Positions 33,256-43,045 of a stretch of DNA of 64,000 bases are shown here, one piece after another (within the stretch, counting starts at the first letter, position 1; each line of letters starts with the position of its first letter). This DNA is from Undibacterium sp. YM2 (GTDB taxonomy: Bacteria; Pseudomonadota; Gammaproteobacteria; Burkholderiales; Burkholderiaceae_D). A program made the translations under genes and the position numbers. Location: NCBI RefSeq assembly GCF_009937975.1, contig NZ_AP018441.1, forward strand, positions 6,138,001-6,202,000, in the 5' to 3' direction. The notes beneath the pieces were generated by a model. The model made no database searches and was not told the DNA's origin. It saw only the letters and a program-made list of their open reading frames with translations.

Positions 33256-35499
33256 ATGTTATATCCACATAAAATAGCAAGCATGGCGGGGCTGTTGGCC
33301 CTTAGCTTCACAGGTCTGGTTCAGATGGTGCATGCGGCGGATGCCGAAGACCATACACGTCTGAAGCAAGCGCCTATGCCGCATCAAAGGCAAAGTTTGC
33401 CGCCAACGGCAGAACAAAAGAAATTCAATCTGCCACCAACCAATGCGACACGCCTGGACTTGGGCATCGTCAACAAGCAAAAAAATCTGATGGCACCACC
33501 ACCATCAGATGATTGCAAAAACATGGCGACGCTGGCGAATTACAGCGGCGATGCACTGGCGACTTACATCGTCAACCTGCCCAGCTATGAATGCCATTAT
33601 GGTCTGTTTTCATTGAATGCGTCTGATGCAGCGAAGGTGTATTCTCCAGCCAATTTCACTGCTGTCATCAATCGCTTTGCGCAAGAAGCGACCAACTACA
33701 ATGCCACCAATATGGCATTGGTCAACCTCATCATTTACCTGCGCGCCGGTTATTACCTGGCAGGCAGCAATACCATACCTGCACCATCAGCAAATTACCT
33801 GACCAGCATGCGTGGGCCCATCAAGCAACTGGTCGACGGCAATCAACTGTTCAAGACCAACAACGCTGGCCCAAGCACCGCAGCTGAGACCTTGAAACTG
33901 GTGACCAACCTGCATGATGAAGCTTACTACCTGAGCAGCGTCAAAAACATCATCACACGTTACACGAATACTTCATCCAATCCGGCGGCAACAGATGCCT
34001 TGAAGTCTTCCACTGTTGCTGACGCTTACACGGCTGCATTGACCATTCTGTTCTACGGCCACTCACGTCCTGATGCCTTGCCAATCTTGCGTAACGATAT
34101 ATCCTACGCAAATGCACTGAACAATTTTGTTGTCAACAACAAGGCGGCATTGCTGGGCACCAGCCTGGAGTATCAACTCAGTGATACCGAGAATGAAGCC
34201 TTCCGCTTTATGCAGTATGCCAACCTGCAGCCTACGGTCAAACCCATGGTCAAGTACCAGCTCAGCCATTCCAGTATGACAGGTAATGACAGCATGCTGT
34301 GGCTGAATGCCGCGTCAGCAGTCAAGTACTATGACAATGCAAATTGTGCGGAATACGGTACTTGTAATTACGAGACTACGCTGGCCAATACCATCCTCAA
34401 AAACAATTATACGTGCAGCCCCAGTCTGAAAATTCGTGCCCAGGACATGACCACGGCACAGTTGCAGGACTCATGCACCATGCTGGCAACCGAGGAAAAT
34501 TATTTCCATACCATGCTGCAAAGCAAGCGTCAGCCAGTAGCCGGTGACAACAACACCGCGCTCGAAGTAGTCGTGTTTGATGACTATACCAACTACAGCA
34601 AATATGCTTCCATACTGTACGGTATCGACACCAATAATGGCGGCATGTATCTGGAAGGTGACCCAAGCTCGACCACCAATCAAGCGCGCTTCATTGCGCA
34701 TGAAGCATCCTGGTTGCGCCCGACTTTCCAGGTCTGGAATCTGCAACATGAATACGTCCATTACCTTGATGGCCGCTTCGACATGAAAGGTGATTTTGGT
34801 GCAGGCACTGCCAAGCCTACCGTCTGGTGGATAGAGGGCATAGCCGAATACCTGTCACTGAAAAACAATAACCAGAAAGCCATAGACGTAGCAAAAAACG
34901 GCACCTACAAGTTGAGCCAGATTTTTGGCAACACTTATTCCATGGCTGACTATGTAACACGCGCCTATAGCTGGGGTTACATGGCCACCCGCTTCATGAT
35001 GGAAAAACACCGCAGTGATGTAGATGCAGTCGTCGCCAAGTTCCGCGTTGGTGATTATGATGGCTACCAAACCTATATGGCCAATATAGGCACACGTTAC
35101 GACAATGAGTTCACAGCCTGGGTTGCTGCCGCAACTACAGCAGGTGAGCCACCATTGCCAGTCGATAACAGCCTGCCTGATTGCCCTGCTGGTAGCTATC
35201 TGGCCAAAAACTGCGTGAAGCGTAATTTTGCTTCCAGCACCCAGACCTACACCTACATCATGGTTCCAGCCGGCGCAAAAAACCTGAAGCTGACAACCAG
35301 TGGCGGTACCGGTGATGTAGATCTGTATGTATCCATGGATAAATATCCAAGTACAGGTATCTACGACTACGGTTCAGTCAAGAGCGGCAATGATGAAAGC
35401 GTGACCATCGCCAACCCGGTTGCCAACCGCTGGTATTACATCATGCTCAACGCCAGACAGAGTTTCTCCGGCGTGAGTGTGTCAGCGACTTACGACTGA
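33256..35499 (+). CDS. Secreted M9-family collagenase-like metalloprotease with PPC domain
   Basis: A 747-residue exported protease. A signal peptide (SMAGLLALSFTGLVQMVHA) is followed by an N-terminal activator-like helical region, the peptidase M9 core with zinc motif HEYVH (H498, E499, H502), a third ligand in EGIAEYL (E527), and a C-terminal pre-peptidase (PPC) beta-sandwich from about residue 665 (LKLTTSGGTGDVDLYVS, WYYIMLNARQSFSG). M9 enzymes cleave collagen and related proteins outside the cell. The frame opens at 33193, but the ATG at 33256 has GGGAG nine bases before it and begins the signal peptide. An intrinsic terminator follows. It stands alone, with no inhibitor gene nearby. Confidence 0.9.
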   Translation: MLYPHKIASMAGLLALSFTGLVQMVHAADAEDHTRLKQAPMPHQRQSLPPTAEQKKFNLPPTNATRLDLGIVNKQKNLMAPPPSDDCKNMATLANYSGDALATYIVNLPSYECHYGLFSLNASDAAKVYSPANFTAVINRFAQEATNYNATNMALVNLIIYLRAGYYLAGSNTIPAPSANYLTSMRGPIKQLVDGNQLFKTNNAGPSTAAETLKLVTNLHDEAYYLSSVKNIITRYTNTSSNPAATDALKSSTVADAYTAALTILFYGHSRPDALPILRNDISYANALNNFVVNNKAALLGTSLEYQLSDTENEAFRFMQYANLQPTVKPMVKYQLSHSSMTGNDSMLWLNAASAVKYYDNANCAEYGTCNYETTLANTILKNNYTCSPSLKIRAQDMTTAQLQDSCTMLATEENYFHTMLQSKRQPVAGDNNTALEVVVFDDYTNYSKYASILYGIDTNNGGMYLEGDPSSTTNQARFIAHEASWLRPTFQVWNLQHEYVHYLDGRFDMKGDFGAGTAKPTVWWIEGIAEYLSLKNNNQKAIDVAKNGTYKLSQIFGNTYSMADYVTRAYSWGYMATRFMMEKHRSDVDAVVAKFRVGDYDGYQTYMANIGTRYDNEFTAWVAAATTAGEPPLPVDNSLPDCPAGSYLAKNCVKRNFASSTQTYTYIMVPAGAKNLKLTTSGGTGDVDLYVSMDKYPSTGIYDYGSVKSGNDESVTIANPVANRWYYIMLNARQSFSGVSVSATYD

Positions 35500-35574
35500 T
35501 AGCAATCAACTGAAATTACGTAAACAAGGCCTGTAAACACAGATAAGCCACCTATAAATAAGCAATTGAGTGTT

Positions 35575-35608
35575 GGGGCAGACATGCAAAATGTCTGTCC
35601 CTTTTTTA
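35575..35608 (+). terminator. Intrinsic terminator after the M9 protease
   Basis: GGGGCAGACAT pairs with ATGTCTGTCCC (one G-U wobble) around GCAAA and continues into TTTTTTATTT. It is a canonical rho-independent terminator, 75 bases after the protease stop. Confidence 0.85.
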
Positions 35609-35720
35609 TTTGCCAGAAGGTGCAAAAGTACGCCAGGCCAAAATCCTGCTTTTTTGCTATTCTTTATATATGCCTGAACTCGCTCAGGTACACGGAATAA
35701 ACAAGTCACAGGAGATCAAG

Positions 35721-36095
35721 ATGCATAAAAGTCGATTGGCATGTTTTGTGATTGATTGCCAGGTGGATGATATTGAGCCTGGAACCAATTTCTGGGCCGG
35801 GGCCTTGGGTTATCCGGCGGGAGATGCGGATGAGAAATACGCGGTACTGGATGCCACCCCTACCGGCCCGAAAATGCTGGTGCAAAAAGTTGAACACCCT
35901 AGCCGCATTCATCTCGATATAGAAACCGACAATAAGGAAGCTGAAGTCCAGCGCCTGGAAAAACTCGGTGCCAAGGTCGTCAAAGTCATGGAGCGCTGGG
36001 TCGTCATGGAGGCGCCAACGGGACACCGGTTTTGTGTCGTCAATCCTCAGCGTCCCGATTTTCATACAGCCAGTGATGTCAATGTCTGGGATTGA
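35721..36095 (+). CDS. VOC (glyoxalase/bleomycin resistance-like) protein
   Basis: A 124-residue VOC-superfamily protein in the paired beta-alpha-beta-beta-beta style: FVIDCQVDDIEPGTNFWAGAL in the first half and RIHLDIETDNKEAEVQRLEKLGA, then APTGHRFCVVNPQRPDF, in the second. The pattern is that of glyoxalase-like domain proteins of the second type (DUF/Glyoxalase_6). Substrate unknown. AGGAG six bases before the ATG at 35721 decides the start; the frame continues to 35610 without conserved sequence. It converges with pyruvate kinase, 12 bases away. Confidence 0.88.
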   Translation: MHKSRLACFVIDCQVDDIEPGTNFWAGALGYPAGDADEKYAVLDATPTGPKMLVQKVEHPSRIHLDIETDNKEAEVQRLEKLGAKVVKVMERWVVMEAPTGHRFCVVNPQRPDFHTASDVNVWD

Positions 36096-36107
36096 AGTGT
36101 TTATTTG

Positions 36108-37532
36108 CTAGGGCTGCGGCCAGATTTCGGCAATCCGCAATAGATTGGTGGAGCCGGGCTGGCCAAAAGGTACGCCAGCGGTAATCGCGATCTGTTCACC
36201 GACTTGTGCCAGGCCTTCCTGCCAGGCGGTGTTGCAGGCAGTGGCGACCAGCATGTTTTCATCCGGTACAGCATCGCTGACGGTGGAATGCACACCCCAG
36301 ACCAGGGCCAGACGACGTGCCGTGGCGGGTTTGGGAGTGATACTCAGTATCGGTGCCATCGGCCTTTCGCGCGCGGCGCGCAGGCTGGTGTGGCCGGAAC
36401 TGGTATAAGTGACCGTGGCAACCGCGCCGACTATTTGCGTGACTTCACGCAGCGCAGCGCAAATGGCATCGCCCTTATTGTTTTGCGGTGTCTCATGCTG
36501 GGCCGCAATCATGTTTTTGTACAGCGGATCACGTTCCACTTCGCTGATAATGCGGTTCATGATCTCCACCGCAGCGACCGGGTAGGCACCACTGGCAGAT
36601 TCTGCCGACAACATGACCGCATCGGCTCCATCATAAATCGCACTGGCGACATCCGAAGCTTCGGCGCGTGTGGGCACTGGTGCGGCGATCATGGATTCCA
36701 GCATCTGGGTCGCAATGACGATGGGTTTGCCATGGCTGCGGCAAACGCGCAAGATGCGTTTTTGTACACCGGGCACGCGTTCTGGCGGCAACTCCACACC
36801 AAGATCACCACGTGCCACCATGATGGCATCTGAGACGGCAACGATTTCTTCCAGCCTGTCCAGCGCTGCCGGTTTTTCGAGTTTGGATAATACTCCTGCA
36901 CGCCCTGCTACCAGTGCCTTTGCTTCCACCACGTCTTCCGGCCTTTGTACAAAAGACAGGGCGATCCAGTCTGCGCCCATGTCGAGCGCAAATGAGAGGT
37001 CGCGCCGGTCTTTGTCTGTCAGCGCCGGGATGGGTAATACCGCATCTGGCACATTCACGCCCTTGCGGTCAGACAGACTGCCACCGACTATCACGCGTGT
37101 GCGTATGCTGTGGCCATCACTGTCGAGGACTTGCAGGCGCAGCTTGCCATCGTCCAGCAGTAGCGATTGGCCCGCAGTGATGACGGCAAACAATTCGGGG
37201 TGAGGCAGGCAGACGCGCTTGACGTCGCCAGGAGTAATGTCACTATCAAGTATAAATTCTTGCCCCGCAGTCAGTATCACTCTGCCATTGCTGAACTGGC
37301 CTACCCGTAGTTTGGGCCCTTGCAGATCGGCCAGTATGGCGATAGGGCGGCCCAGTTCAGTTTCGATTTCACGCACGATATTGCAACGCAACTGGTGGTC
37401 AGCATGGCTACCGTGGCTGAAGTTGAAACGGAATACATCGGCACCGGTTTCAAACAATGCCTTGATGACTTCTTTGCTATTGCTGGCAGGGCCCAGGGTC
37501 GCGACAATTTTGGCTTTGCGGCTGCGTTTCAT
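36108..37532 (-). CDS. pyk: Pyruvate kinase
   Basis: Pyruvate kinase, the last step of glycolysis, making pyruvate and ATP from phosphoenolpyruvate. The 474-residue protein starts KRSRKAKIVATLGPASNSKE and has RFNFSHGSHADH, ADLQGPKLRVG (metal and phosphate region), SFVQRPEDV, VARGDLGVELP, ATQMLESMI and SAESASGAYPV. The C-terminal domain has ITAGVPFGQPGSTN. Here it forms the end of the glyoxylate branch, downstream of gcl, hyi, glxR and glycerate kinase on the same strand. It supplies the step from 2-phosphoglycerate (via enolase) to pyruvate. A second pyruvate kinase elsewhere in the genome would be expected. Confidence 0.95.
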   Translation of the reverse strand: MKRSRKAKIVATLGPASNSKEVIKALFETGADVFRFNFSHGSHADHQLRCNIVREIETELGRPIAILADLQGPKLRVGQFSNGRVILTAGQEFILDSDITPGDVKRVCLPHPELFAVITAGQSLLLDDGKLRLQVLDSDGHSIRTRVIVGGSLSDRKGVNVPDAVLPIPALTDKDRRDLSFALDMGADWIALSFVQRPEDVVEAKALVAGRAGVLSKLEKPAALDRLEEIVAVSDAIMVARGDLGVELPPERVPGVQKRILRVCRSHGKPIVIATQMLESMIAAPVPTRAEASDVASAIYDGADAVMLSAESASGAYPVAAVEIMNRIISEVERDPLYKNMIAAQHETPQNNKGDAICAALREVTQIVGAVATVTYTSSGHTSLRAARERPMAPILSITPKPATARRLALVWGVHSTVSDAVPDENMLVATACNTAWQEGLAQVGEQIAITAGVPFGQPGSTNLLRIAEIWPQP

Positions 37533-37617
37533 GGCTTGCTTTCATTTGTTATAGACGACAGCCGTCGCGGCGCGCTGCGCCGTGGTGCTTGCTGCCTTTG
37601 AATGTTGAGAGAGTGCC

Positions 37618-38886
37618 TTACAAAATCAGTATGGCTCTGAAGTCGTTGACATTGGTGCGCGTAGGGCCACTGACGACCAGATCATCGAGTGCGCTGAAAA
37701 AACCATAGCCATCATTGTTTTCCAGCAGGCTGCGCGCACGTAACTGTTTTGCTGCGGCGCGTGCGATGGAGTCTGGTGCATACAGTGCTCCGGCATTGTC
37801 TTCCGAGCCATCTATGCCGTCGGTATCACAGGCGATGGCATGGATATCTTTATGGCCATCAAGTGCCACCGCCAGGCTCAGCAAAAATTCTGCATTGCGG
37901 CCACCACGTCCTTTACCACGCACGGTGACGGTGGTTTCACCGCCTGAAATCAATACGCAAGGCTTCTGGAATGGCTGGCCATGCTTTGCCACCTGCCTTG
38001 CCAGTGCCGCATGTACCAGGGCGACATCACGGGCTTCGCCCTCTATACCGTCTGACAAGATATACGGTGTGATACCTGCCGCACGTGCTGTCGCTGCTGC
38101 GGCTTCCAATGCCTCCTGAGCCGTGGCAATTACATGATGGCTGTGGCCTTGAAAACGTACATCATCAGGTTTGGGTGTTTCACCCTTGCCGCTTTCCAGA
38201 TGCTGCAATATTTCTGCTGGAATAGCGATGTCGTATTTGCGCAAGATCGCCAGCGCTTCTGCGCAAATCGTGGCATCGGGCAAAGTAGGGCCGCTGGCGA
38301 TGATGCCGGGTTCATCACCAGGTACATCCGATATCAGCAGGGTCACTACCCGTGCCGGGGCACAGGCCAGTGCCAAGCGCCCACCCTTGATGGCCGACAA
38401 ATGTTTGCGTACGCAATTCATTTCAGAAATTGCTGCACCGCTTTTCAGCAAGGCCTTGTTGATGGCTTGCTTCTGTTCGAGACTGATACCGTCTGCAGGC
38501 AAGGCCAGCAAGGCCGAGCCTCCGCCAGAGATCAGGCAAAGCACCAGGTCATCCTTGCCCAGCCCTTGCACCATGTCCAGTATGCGCGCTGCAGCCTGTT
38601 TGCCTGCTTCGTCGGGCACAGGGTGAGCGGCTTCGACCACTTCTATCTTGCGGCAGTCTGCCCCGTGGCCGTAGCGGGTAACGACCAGACCTGAGAGTTC
38701 ACCCTGCCAGTGATCTTCCACTACCTTGGCCATAGCTGCTGCGCCTTTACCGGCACCGATGACCAGCGTCCTGCCTATTGCTGGTGGTGTTGGCAGGAAG
38801 GCGGGCAGGCACTTCTCTGCGCTGACGGCGGCAACGGCGCTGGTGTAGAGGTCGAGCAAGAACTGGCGTGGGGCTAGGGTAATCAT
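37618..38886 (-). CDS. ttuD: Glycerate 2-kinase (MOFRL type)
   Basis: A 422-residue class II glycerate kinase, GckA/TtuD-like, forming 2-phosphoglycerate from D-glycerate. It has the GAGKGAAAMAKVVEDHW motif, the CLISGGGSALLALPADGISL segment, KHLSAIKGGRLA, SDVPGDEPGIIASGPT, and the C-terminal MOFRL domain with LISGGETTVTVRGKGRGGRN and CDTDGIDGSEDNAGA. Older annotation calls this family hydroxypyruvate reductase, which is misleading. It lies between glxR, which makes glycerate, and pyk, in the direction of flow. It is separated from glxR by a repeat-rich 296-base gap, so may have its own promoter. Confidence 0.93.
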   Translation of the reverse strand: MITLAPRQFLLDLYTSAVAAVSAEKCLPAFLPTPPAIGRTLVIGAGKGAAAMAKVVEDHWQGELSGLVVTRYGHGADCRKIEVVEAAHPVPDEAGKQAAARILDMVQGLGKDDLVLCLISGGGSALLALPADGISLEQKQAINKALLKSGAAISEMNCVRKHLSAIKGGRLALACAPARVVTLLISDVPGDEPGIIASGPTLPDATICAEALAILRKYDIAIPAEILQHLESGKGETPKPDDVRFQGHSHHVIATAQEALEAAAATARAAGITPYILSDGIEGEARDVALVHAALARQVAKHGQPFQKPCVLISGGETTVTVRGKGRGGRNAEFLLSLAVALDGHKDIHAIACDTDGIDGSEDNAGALYAPDSIARAAAKQLRARSLLENNDGYGFFSALDDLVVSGPTRTNVNDFRAILIL

Positions 38887-38936
38887 TTGGGGCTTTCTTA
38901 AAAACGGGTGGTGCTTAAAAAACTTGAAGCTTCATT

Positions 38937-38957
38937 CCCTCCCCTTCAAGGGGAGGG
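38937..38957. repeat. 10-bp perfect hairpin, CCCTCCCCTT type
   Basis: CCCTCCCCTT and AAGGGGAGGG are complementary with a one-base centre, followed by GTTAGGGTGGGGATGG. This is a common intergenic repeat in betaproteobacteria as I remember it. It may help end or stabilise the transcript. Confidence 0.55.
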
Positions 38958-38994
38958 TTAGGGTGGGGATGGATTTCGGTTGATCAACAGCGTC

Positions 38995-39096
38995 GTAGGT
39001 TGGGCTACGGTTTACCAGCCCAACACTGGGCCTTTGATTAATACGTACGTCATTGAACCGTCGAGTGTTGGGCTGATGAAGCGTAGCCCAACCTAC
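38995..39096. repeat. Nested inverted repeat, GTAGGTTGGGCTACG type
   Basis: Outer arms GTAGGTTGGGCTACG (38995-39009) and CGTAGCCCAACCTAC (39082-39096) are perfect over 15 bases. Inner arms AGCCCAACACT (39017-39027) and AGTGTTGGGCT (39064-39074) are perfect over 11. The pattern resembles a REP-type or MITE-like intergenic element. Confidence 0.75.
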
Positions 39097-39182
39097 ACTT
39101 TCAAATCCAAGTATGCCTTCAAACGCCTTATCGCCAGGTGAATTTTTTTCGTGCATCCACTACTGTTGACGGCTAACTAATA

Positions 39183-40070
39183 TCAAGCCTTGGCAATTTC
39201 ATGATTCGACATGATCTCTATCGCCCTGCACAGGGCCGAGTGATCGAGACCGCGCATGCCATTCGCCGAGCAGGCATTCATCAATTCCTGCGCGGTTGCG
39301 GTATTTGGCAAGGATACACCCAGGGCTTTTGCCCCTTGCAAAGCCAGGTTCAAGTCTTTTTGATGCAGTTCTATCCTGAAGCCGGGGTTGAAAGTGCGCT
39401 TGACCATGCGTTCGCCATGCACTTCCAGTATGCGCGATGCAGCAAAACCACCCATCAGTGCCTGCCTGACCCTGGCGGGATCAGCGCCAGCCTTGGATGC
39501 AAACAGCAGAGCTTCAGCCACGGCCTGTATGTTCAGCGCAACGATGATCTGGTTCGCGACCTTGGTGGTCTGGCCATCGCCATTGCCACCGACCAGGGTG
39601 ATGTTCTTGCCCATCAATTCGAACAGGGGTTTGACCTTGTCAAATGCAGCTTCAGAACCACCAACCATGATGGTCAGGCTTGCAGCCTTGGCACCGACTT
39701 CACCGCCGGACACAGGTGCATCGAGGTAGTCACATTTCAGGGCATTGATTCTTTTTGCGAAGTCCTTGGTGGCAATCGGTGAGATAGAACTCATGTCTAC
39801 CACGATCTTGCCAGCGTCGAGTCCTGCAGCAACACCGTTTTCACCAAACAGCGCAGCTTCCACATGTGGCGTATCCGGGACCATGATGATGATGATGTCC
39901 GCCCGCTTGGCGACTTCTTCGCCCGATGTACAGACGGTGGCACCGCGCTCTATCAATTCAAACGGCGGGTTCTTGATGTCGTGCAAATACAGCTTGTGGC
40001 CACCCGCCTGCAAATGCCCGGCCATAGGTGCACCCATGATACCCAAACCTATAAATCCAATTTTAGCCAT
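39183..40070 (-). CDS. glxR: 2-hydroxy-3-oxopropionate (tartronate semialdehyde) reductase
   Basis: A beta-hydroxyacid dehydrogenase of 295 residues reducing tartronate semialdehyde to D-glycerate with NAD(P)H. The nucleotide-binding motif GFIGLGIMGAPMAGHL is at the N-terminus, with the substrate-site YLDAPVSGGEVGAK segment and the catalytic Lys in GDGQTTKVANQIIVALN. The clustering with gcl and hyi identifies it among this family, where hydroxyisobutyrate dehydrogenase is the main alternative. AGGA before the ATG supports the start. It lies downstream of hyi across a 190-base repeat. Confidence 0.93.
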   Translation of the reverse strand: MAKIGFIGLGIMGAPMAGHLQAGGHKLYLHDIKNPPFELIERGATVCTSGEEVAKRADIIIIMVPDTPHVEAALFGENGVAAGLDAGKIVVDMSSISPIATKDFAKRINALKCDYLDAPVSGGEVGAKAASLTIMVGGSEAAFDKVKPLFELMGKNITLVGGNGDGQTTKVANQIIVALNIQAVAEALLFASKAGADPARVRQALMGGFAASRILEVHGERMVKRTFNPGFRIELHQKDLNLALQGAKALGVSLPNTATAQELMNACSANGMRGLDHSALCRAIEIMSNHEIAKA

Positions 40071-40103
40071 GATAGTTCCTGATAATGTAGTAGTTGTTCA
40101 TCT

Positions 40104-40258
40104 AAGACCTCTCAACACAGAGGCACAGAGGCACAGAGACACCGAGGAAAAGCAAAGAGAAAAATCTTGTTGATACATATGACTTAGGAAGAATTTGTCT
40201 TTCTCCTGCCTTTCTCTGTGTCTCTGTGCCTCTGTGCCTCTGTGGTTAATGGTCTTTC
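40104..40258. repeat. Dispersed CACAGAG palindromic repeat, copy 2
   Basis: Left arm units CACAGAGGCACAGAGGCACAG (cut here to short units) face right arm units CTCTGTGCCTCTGTGCCTCTG about 60 bases away, between glxR and hyi. Units and spacing match copies at 15.7 and 43.1 kb. The right arm ends just before the hyi stop. Confidence 0.7.
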
Positions 40259-40260
40259 TC

Positions 40261-41040
40261 TTAGAGTCCGTGCGATTTGATCCAGCCCAGTCCAGCGGCA
40301 GTGCCGTTCTGCGGTTTGTATTCGCAGCCCACCCAGCCTTGATAGCCCATGTCGGCCAGTGCGGCGAAGATGGTGTGGTAATTGATTTCACCTGTGCCGG
40401 GTTCAAAGCGACCTGGGTTGTCGGCTAGCTGTATATGTTTGATCAGAGCCAGATTATTCTTGATGGTATTGATCAGTTCACCTTCCATACGCTGCATGTG
40501 ATAGATGTCGTACTGGACAAAGATATTGTCTGAACCGGTGGCACGTATCAGGTCCAGTGCCTGCTGGGTGCCGGATAAAAAGAAGCCAGGTATGTCGTAA
40601 GTATTGATGGCTTCGATGAGCAGGCTGATATTTGCGGCCTTCAGTTTGTCAGCCGCATAGCGCAGGTTAGCGACCAGGGTTTGCTCTGCTTCCTGTGTAC
40701 TGAAATTCGCCGGACGTATGCCGACCAGGCAATTCAGTTGAGTGACATTCAAGGCTTTTGCGTAAGCGATGGCGATATCCACACCCTGACGAAATTCATC
40801 GACGCGGTCTGGGTGGCAAGCAATACCACGTTCTCCTGCTTCCCAGTTACCTGCGGGCAGGTTGTGCAATACCAGTTGCAGATTATTTTCCTGCAGTTTT
40901 TCTGCGATCTGTTTTACTTCGAAAGCATAGGGGAATAAAAATTCCACCGCCTTGAAACCTGCCTGCGCGGCAGCGGCAAAGCGGTCGAGGAATGCATGTT
41001 CGGTAAACAACATGCTGAGATTGGCGGCCAGTCTGGTCAT
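40261..41040 (-). CDS. hyi: Hydroxypyruvate isomerase
   Basis: A 259-residue TIM-barrel protein of the AP endonuclease 2-like fold, matching hydroxypyruvate isomerase, which interconverts hydroxypyruvate and tartronate semialdehyde. Features are LAANLSMLFTEHAFLDRFAA at the N-terminus, LPAGNWEAGERGIACHP, INTYDIPGFFL, VQYDIYHMQRMEGEL (metal-binding region) and HIQLADNPGRFEPGTGEINY. The C-terminal WVGCEYKPQNGTAAGL is typical. It has AAGGA before the ATG and lies between gcl and glxR in the normal order of the glyoxylate operon. Confidence 0.95.
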   Translation of the reverse strand: MTRLAANLSMLFTEHAFLDRFAAAAQAGFKAVEFLFPYAFEVKQIAEKLQENNLQLVLHNLPAGNWEAGERGIACHPDRVDEFRQGVDIAIAYAKALNVTQLNCLVGIRPANFSTQEAEQTLVANLRYAADKLKAANISLLIEAINTYDIPGFFLSGTQQALDLIRATGSDNIFVQYDIYHMQRMEGELINTIKNNLALIKHIQLADNPGRFEPGTGEINYHTIFAALADMGYQGWVGCEYKPQNGTAAGLGWIKSHGL

Positions 41041-41071
41041 CGCATATCCTTGTAAATGAGTGACCGTAAGC

Positions 41072-41127
41072 CTCCCGCAGCCAGGCTACGGGAGTTCACG
41101 GGGTGCCAGACGGGGAGGTCCGGCACC
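41072..41127 (-). promoter_or_regulatory. Two hairpins in the gcl-hyi intercistronic gap
   Basis: CTCCCG/CGGGAG (41072-41094) and GGTGCCAGAC/GTCCGGCACC (41102-41127) lie in the 108 bases between gcl and hyi. They could protect or separate the two messages. No U-run follows either stem. Confidence 0.4.
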
Positions 41128-41148
41128 TGAAAATTTTTCGCTAATTGT

Positions 41149-42924
41149 TTAATCGAGCAGGGCGATAGCCGTTGGAGCATGGCCATCTTCCGTCGCCAGC
41201 TCTTCAAATTCATTGATATTGCTGATCTCGGTACCCATGGCGATATTGGTCACGCGCTCGAGGATGATTTCAACGACTACGGGCACGCGGAATTCCTGCA
41301 TCCAGCGCTGGGCCTGGGCAAAGGCGTCAGCAATGGCGCTAGGCTCAGTCACACGTATGGCCTTGCAACCCAGGCCTTCGACCACGGCAATGTGATCAAC
41401 TCCATAGCCATTCAGTTCTGGTGCATTGATGTTTTCAAATGCCAGTTGCACGCAATAATCCATGTCAAAACCGCGCTGCGACTGGCGTATCAAACCCAGG
41501 TAAGAATTGTTGACGACCACATGCAGGTAAGGCAGCTTGAATTGGGCACCGACGGCCAGTTCTTCTATCATGAACTGGAAATCATAGTCACCGGAGATGG
41601 CAACCACCTGCCGTTGCGGGTCAGCCGCGCAGACACCGAGTGCTGCCGGTATGGTCCAGCCTAGCGGGCCAGCCTGGCCGCAGTTGATCCAGTGACGTGG
41701 GTAATACACATGCAGGAATTGCGCAGCAGCGATTTGCGACAGGCCTATGGTGCTGACATAGCAGGTTTCGCGGCCAAAGGCCTTGTTCATTTCTTCATAC
41801 ACGCGCTGCGGTTTCACCGGCACATTATCGAAATGCGTGCGGCGTAACATCGTGCGTTTGCGTTGCTGGCAATCGGCTACCCAGACAGATCTGTCTTTGA
41901 GTTTGCCTGCGGCTTTCCATTCTTTGGCAACTTCGATGAAAAGTTTTAATGCCGCACCTGCATCAGAGACGATGCCAAAGTCCGGGCCAAACACACGGCC
42001 AATTTGCGTGGGTTCTATATCGATGTGGACAAACTTCCTGTCCTTGGTAAACACATCGATGGAACCCGTATGCCGGTTGGCCCAGCGATTACCTATGCCC
42101 AGCGCAAAGTCAGATGCCAGCATGGTGGCATTGCCATAACGGTGGCTGGTTTGCAGGCCAACCATGCCAACCATCAGCGGGTGGTCATCTGCTATTGCAC
42201 CCCAGGCCATCAGGGTAGGTATGACAGGTACGCCAGTCAGTTCAGCAAATTCCACCAGCAAGGCTGAGGCATTGGCATTGACGATGCCGCCACCAGCGGT
42301 GATCAGCGGGCGCTCTGCATCATTGAGCATGGCCAGCGCCTTTTCTATCTGGGCGCGGGTGGCCTTGGGCTTGTACACTTCCAGCGGCTGGTAAGTGTCA
42401 GGATCAAATTCTATCTCGGCCATCTGTACATCAAATGGCAGGTCAATCAGTACCGGGCCAGGGCGGCCAGAACGCATGATATGAAAAGCTTGCTGGAATA
42501 CCATGGGCACGAGAGCCGGTTCACGCACCGTGACCGCCCACTTGGTAACAGGCTTGGCAATGGATTCGATATCCACAGCCTGGAAGTCTTCCTTGTACAA
42601 CCTTGCCCTTGGTGCCTGGCCAGTAATACAGAGTATGGGTATGGAATCCGCCTGGGCAGAATACAGGCCGGTAATCATATCCGTACCCGCCGGTCCGGAG
42701 GTGCCTATACAGACACCGATATTGCCAGCCTGGGCGCGGGTATAGCCTTCGGCCATGTGAGAAGCTCCCTCAACATGGCGCGCCAGTATGTGTTTGATGG
42801 TGCCTTGCTTCTTCAAAGCCGCATAAAACGGGTTGATCGCCGCACCCGGCACCCCAAACACCTGGTGCACGCCTTCTTTTTCCAACACATAAGCCGCCGC
42901 TTGCGCAGCCGTCATCTTTGCCAT
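41149..42924 (-). CDS. gcl: Glyoxylate carboligase (tartronate-semialdehyde synthase)
   Basis: A 591-residue thiamine-diphosphate enzyme joining two glyoxylates to tartronate semialdehyde and carbon dioxide. The N-terminal domain [21 protein letters not shown] carries Val where most family members have the catalytic Glu, a hallmark of Gcl. The middle domain has [18 protein letters not shown], and the cofactor domain shows [18 protein letters not shown] and [10 protein letters not shown]. The frame opens upstream at 43188 through a repeat element; the ATG at 42924 has GGAG six bases before it and gives the normal start [11 protein letters not shown]. Divergent from a LysR gene. Confidence 0.96.
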   Translation of the reverse strand: MAKMTAAQAAAYVLEKEGVHQVFGVPGAAINPFYAALKKQGTIKHILARHVEGASHMAEGYTRAQAGNIGVCIGTSGPAGTDMITGLYSAQADSIPILCITGQAPRARLYKEDFQAVDIESIAKPVTKWAVTVREPALVPMVFQQAFHIMRSGRPGPVLIDLPFDVQMAEIEFDPDTYQPLEVYKPKATRAQIEKALAMLNDAERPLITAGGGIVNANASALLVEFAELTGVPVIPTLMAWGAIADDHPLMVGMVGLQTSHRYGNATMLASDFALGIGNRWANRHTGSIDVFTKDRKFVHIDIEPTQIGRVFGPDFGIVSDAGAALKLFIEVAKEWKAAGKLKDRSVWVADCQQRKRTMLRRTHFDNVPVKPQRVYEEMNKAFGRETCYVSTIGLSQIAAAQFLHVYYPRHWINCGQAGPLGWTIPAALGVCAADPQRQVVAISGDYDFQFMIEELAVGAQFKLPYLHVVVNNSYLGLIRQSQRGFDMDYCVQLAFENINAPELNGYGVDHIAVVEGLGCKAIRVTEPSAIADAFAQAQRWMQEFRVPVVVEIILERVTNIAMGTEISNINEFEELATEDGHAPTAIALLD

Positions 42925-43045
42925 TTTGCTCTCCAGTTTTGCTATTAGTCGTGTGTATGCAGATGTTGAAACACATGCTAAAGGCAAAAACCCAGTCTGA
43001 TAAGACGACAAATTCTCGCTGTATTCGATACCTGAAGTATGGAAT

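Noticed and set aside
37618..38886. Hydroxypyruvate reductase annotation for the MOFRL protein
   Set aside because: No dinucleotide-binding fold; family and context fit glycerate kinase.
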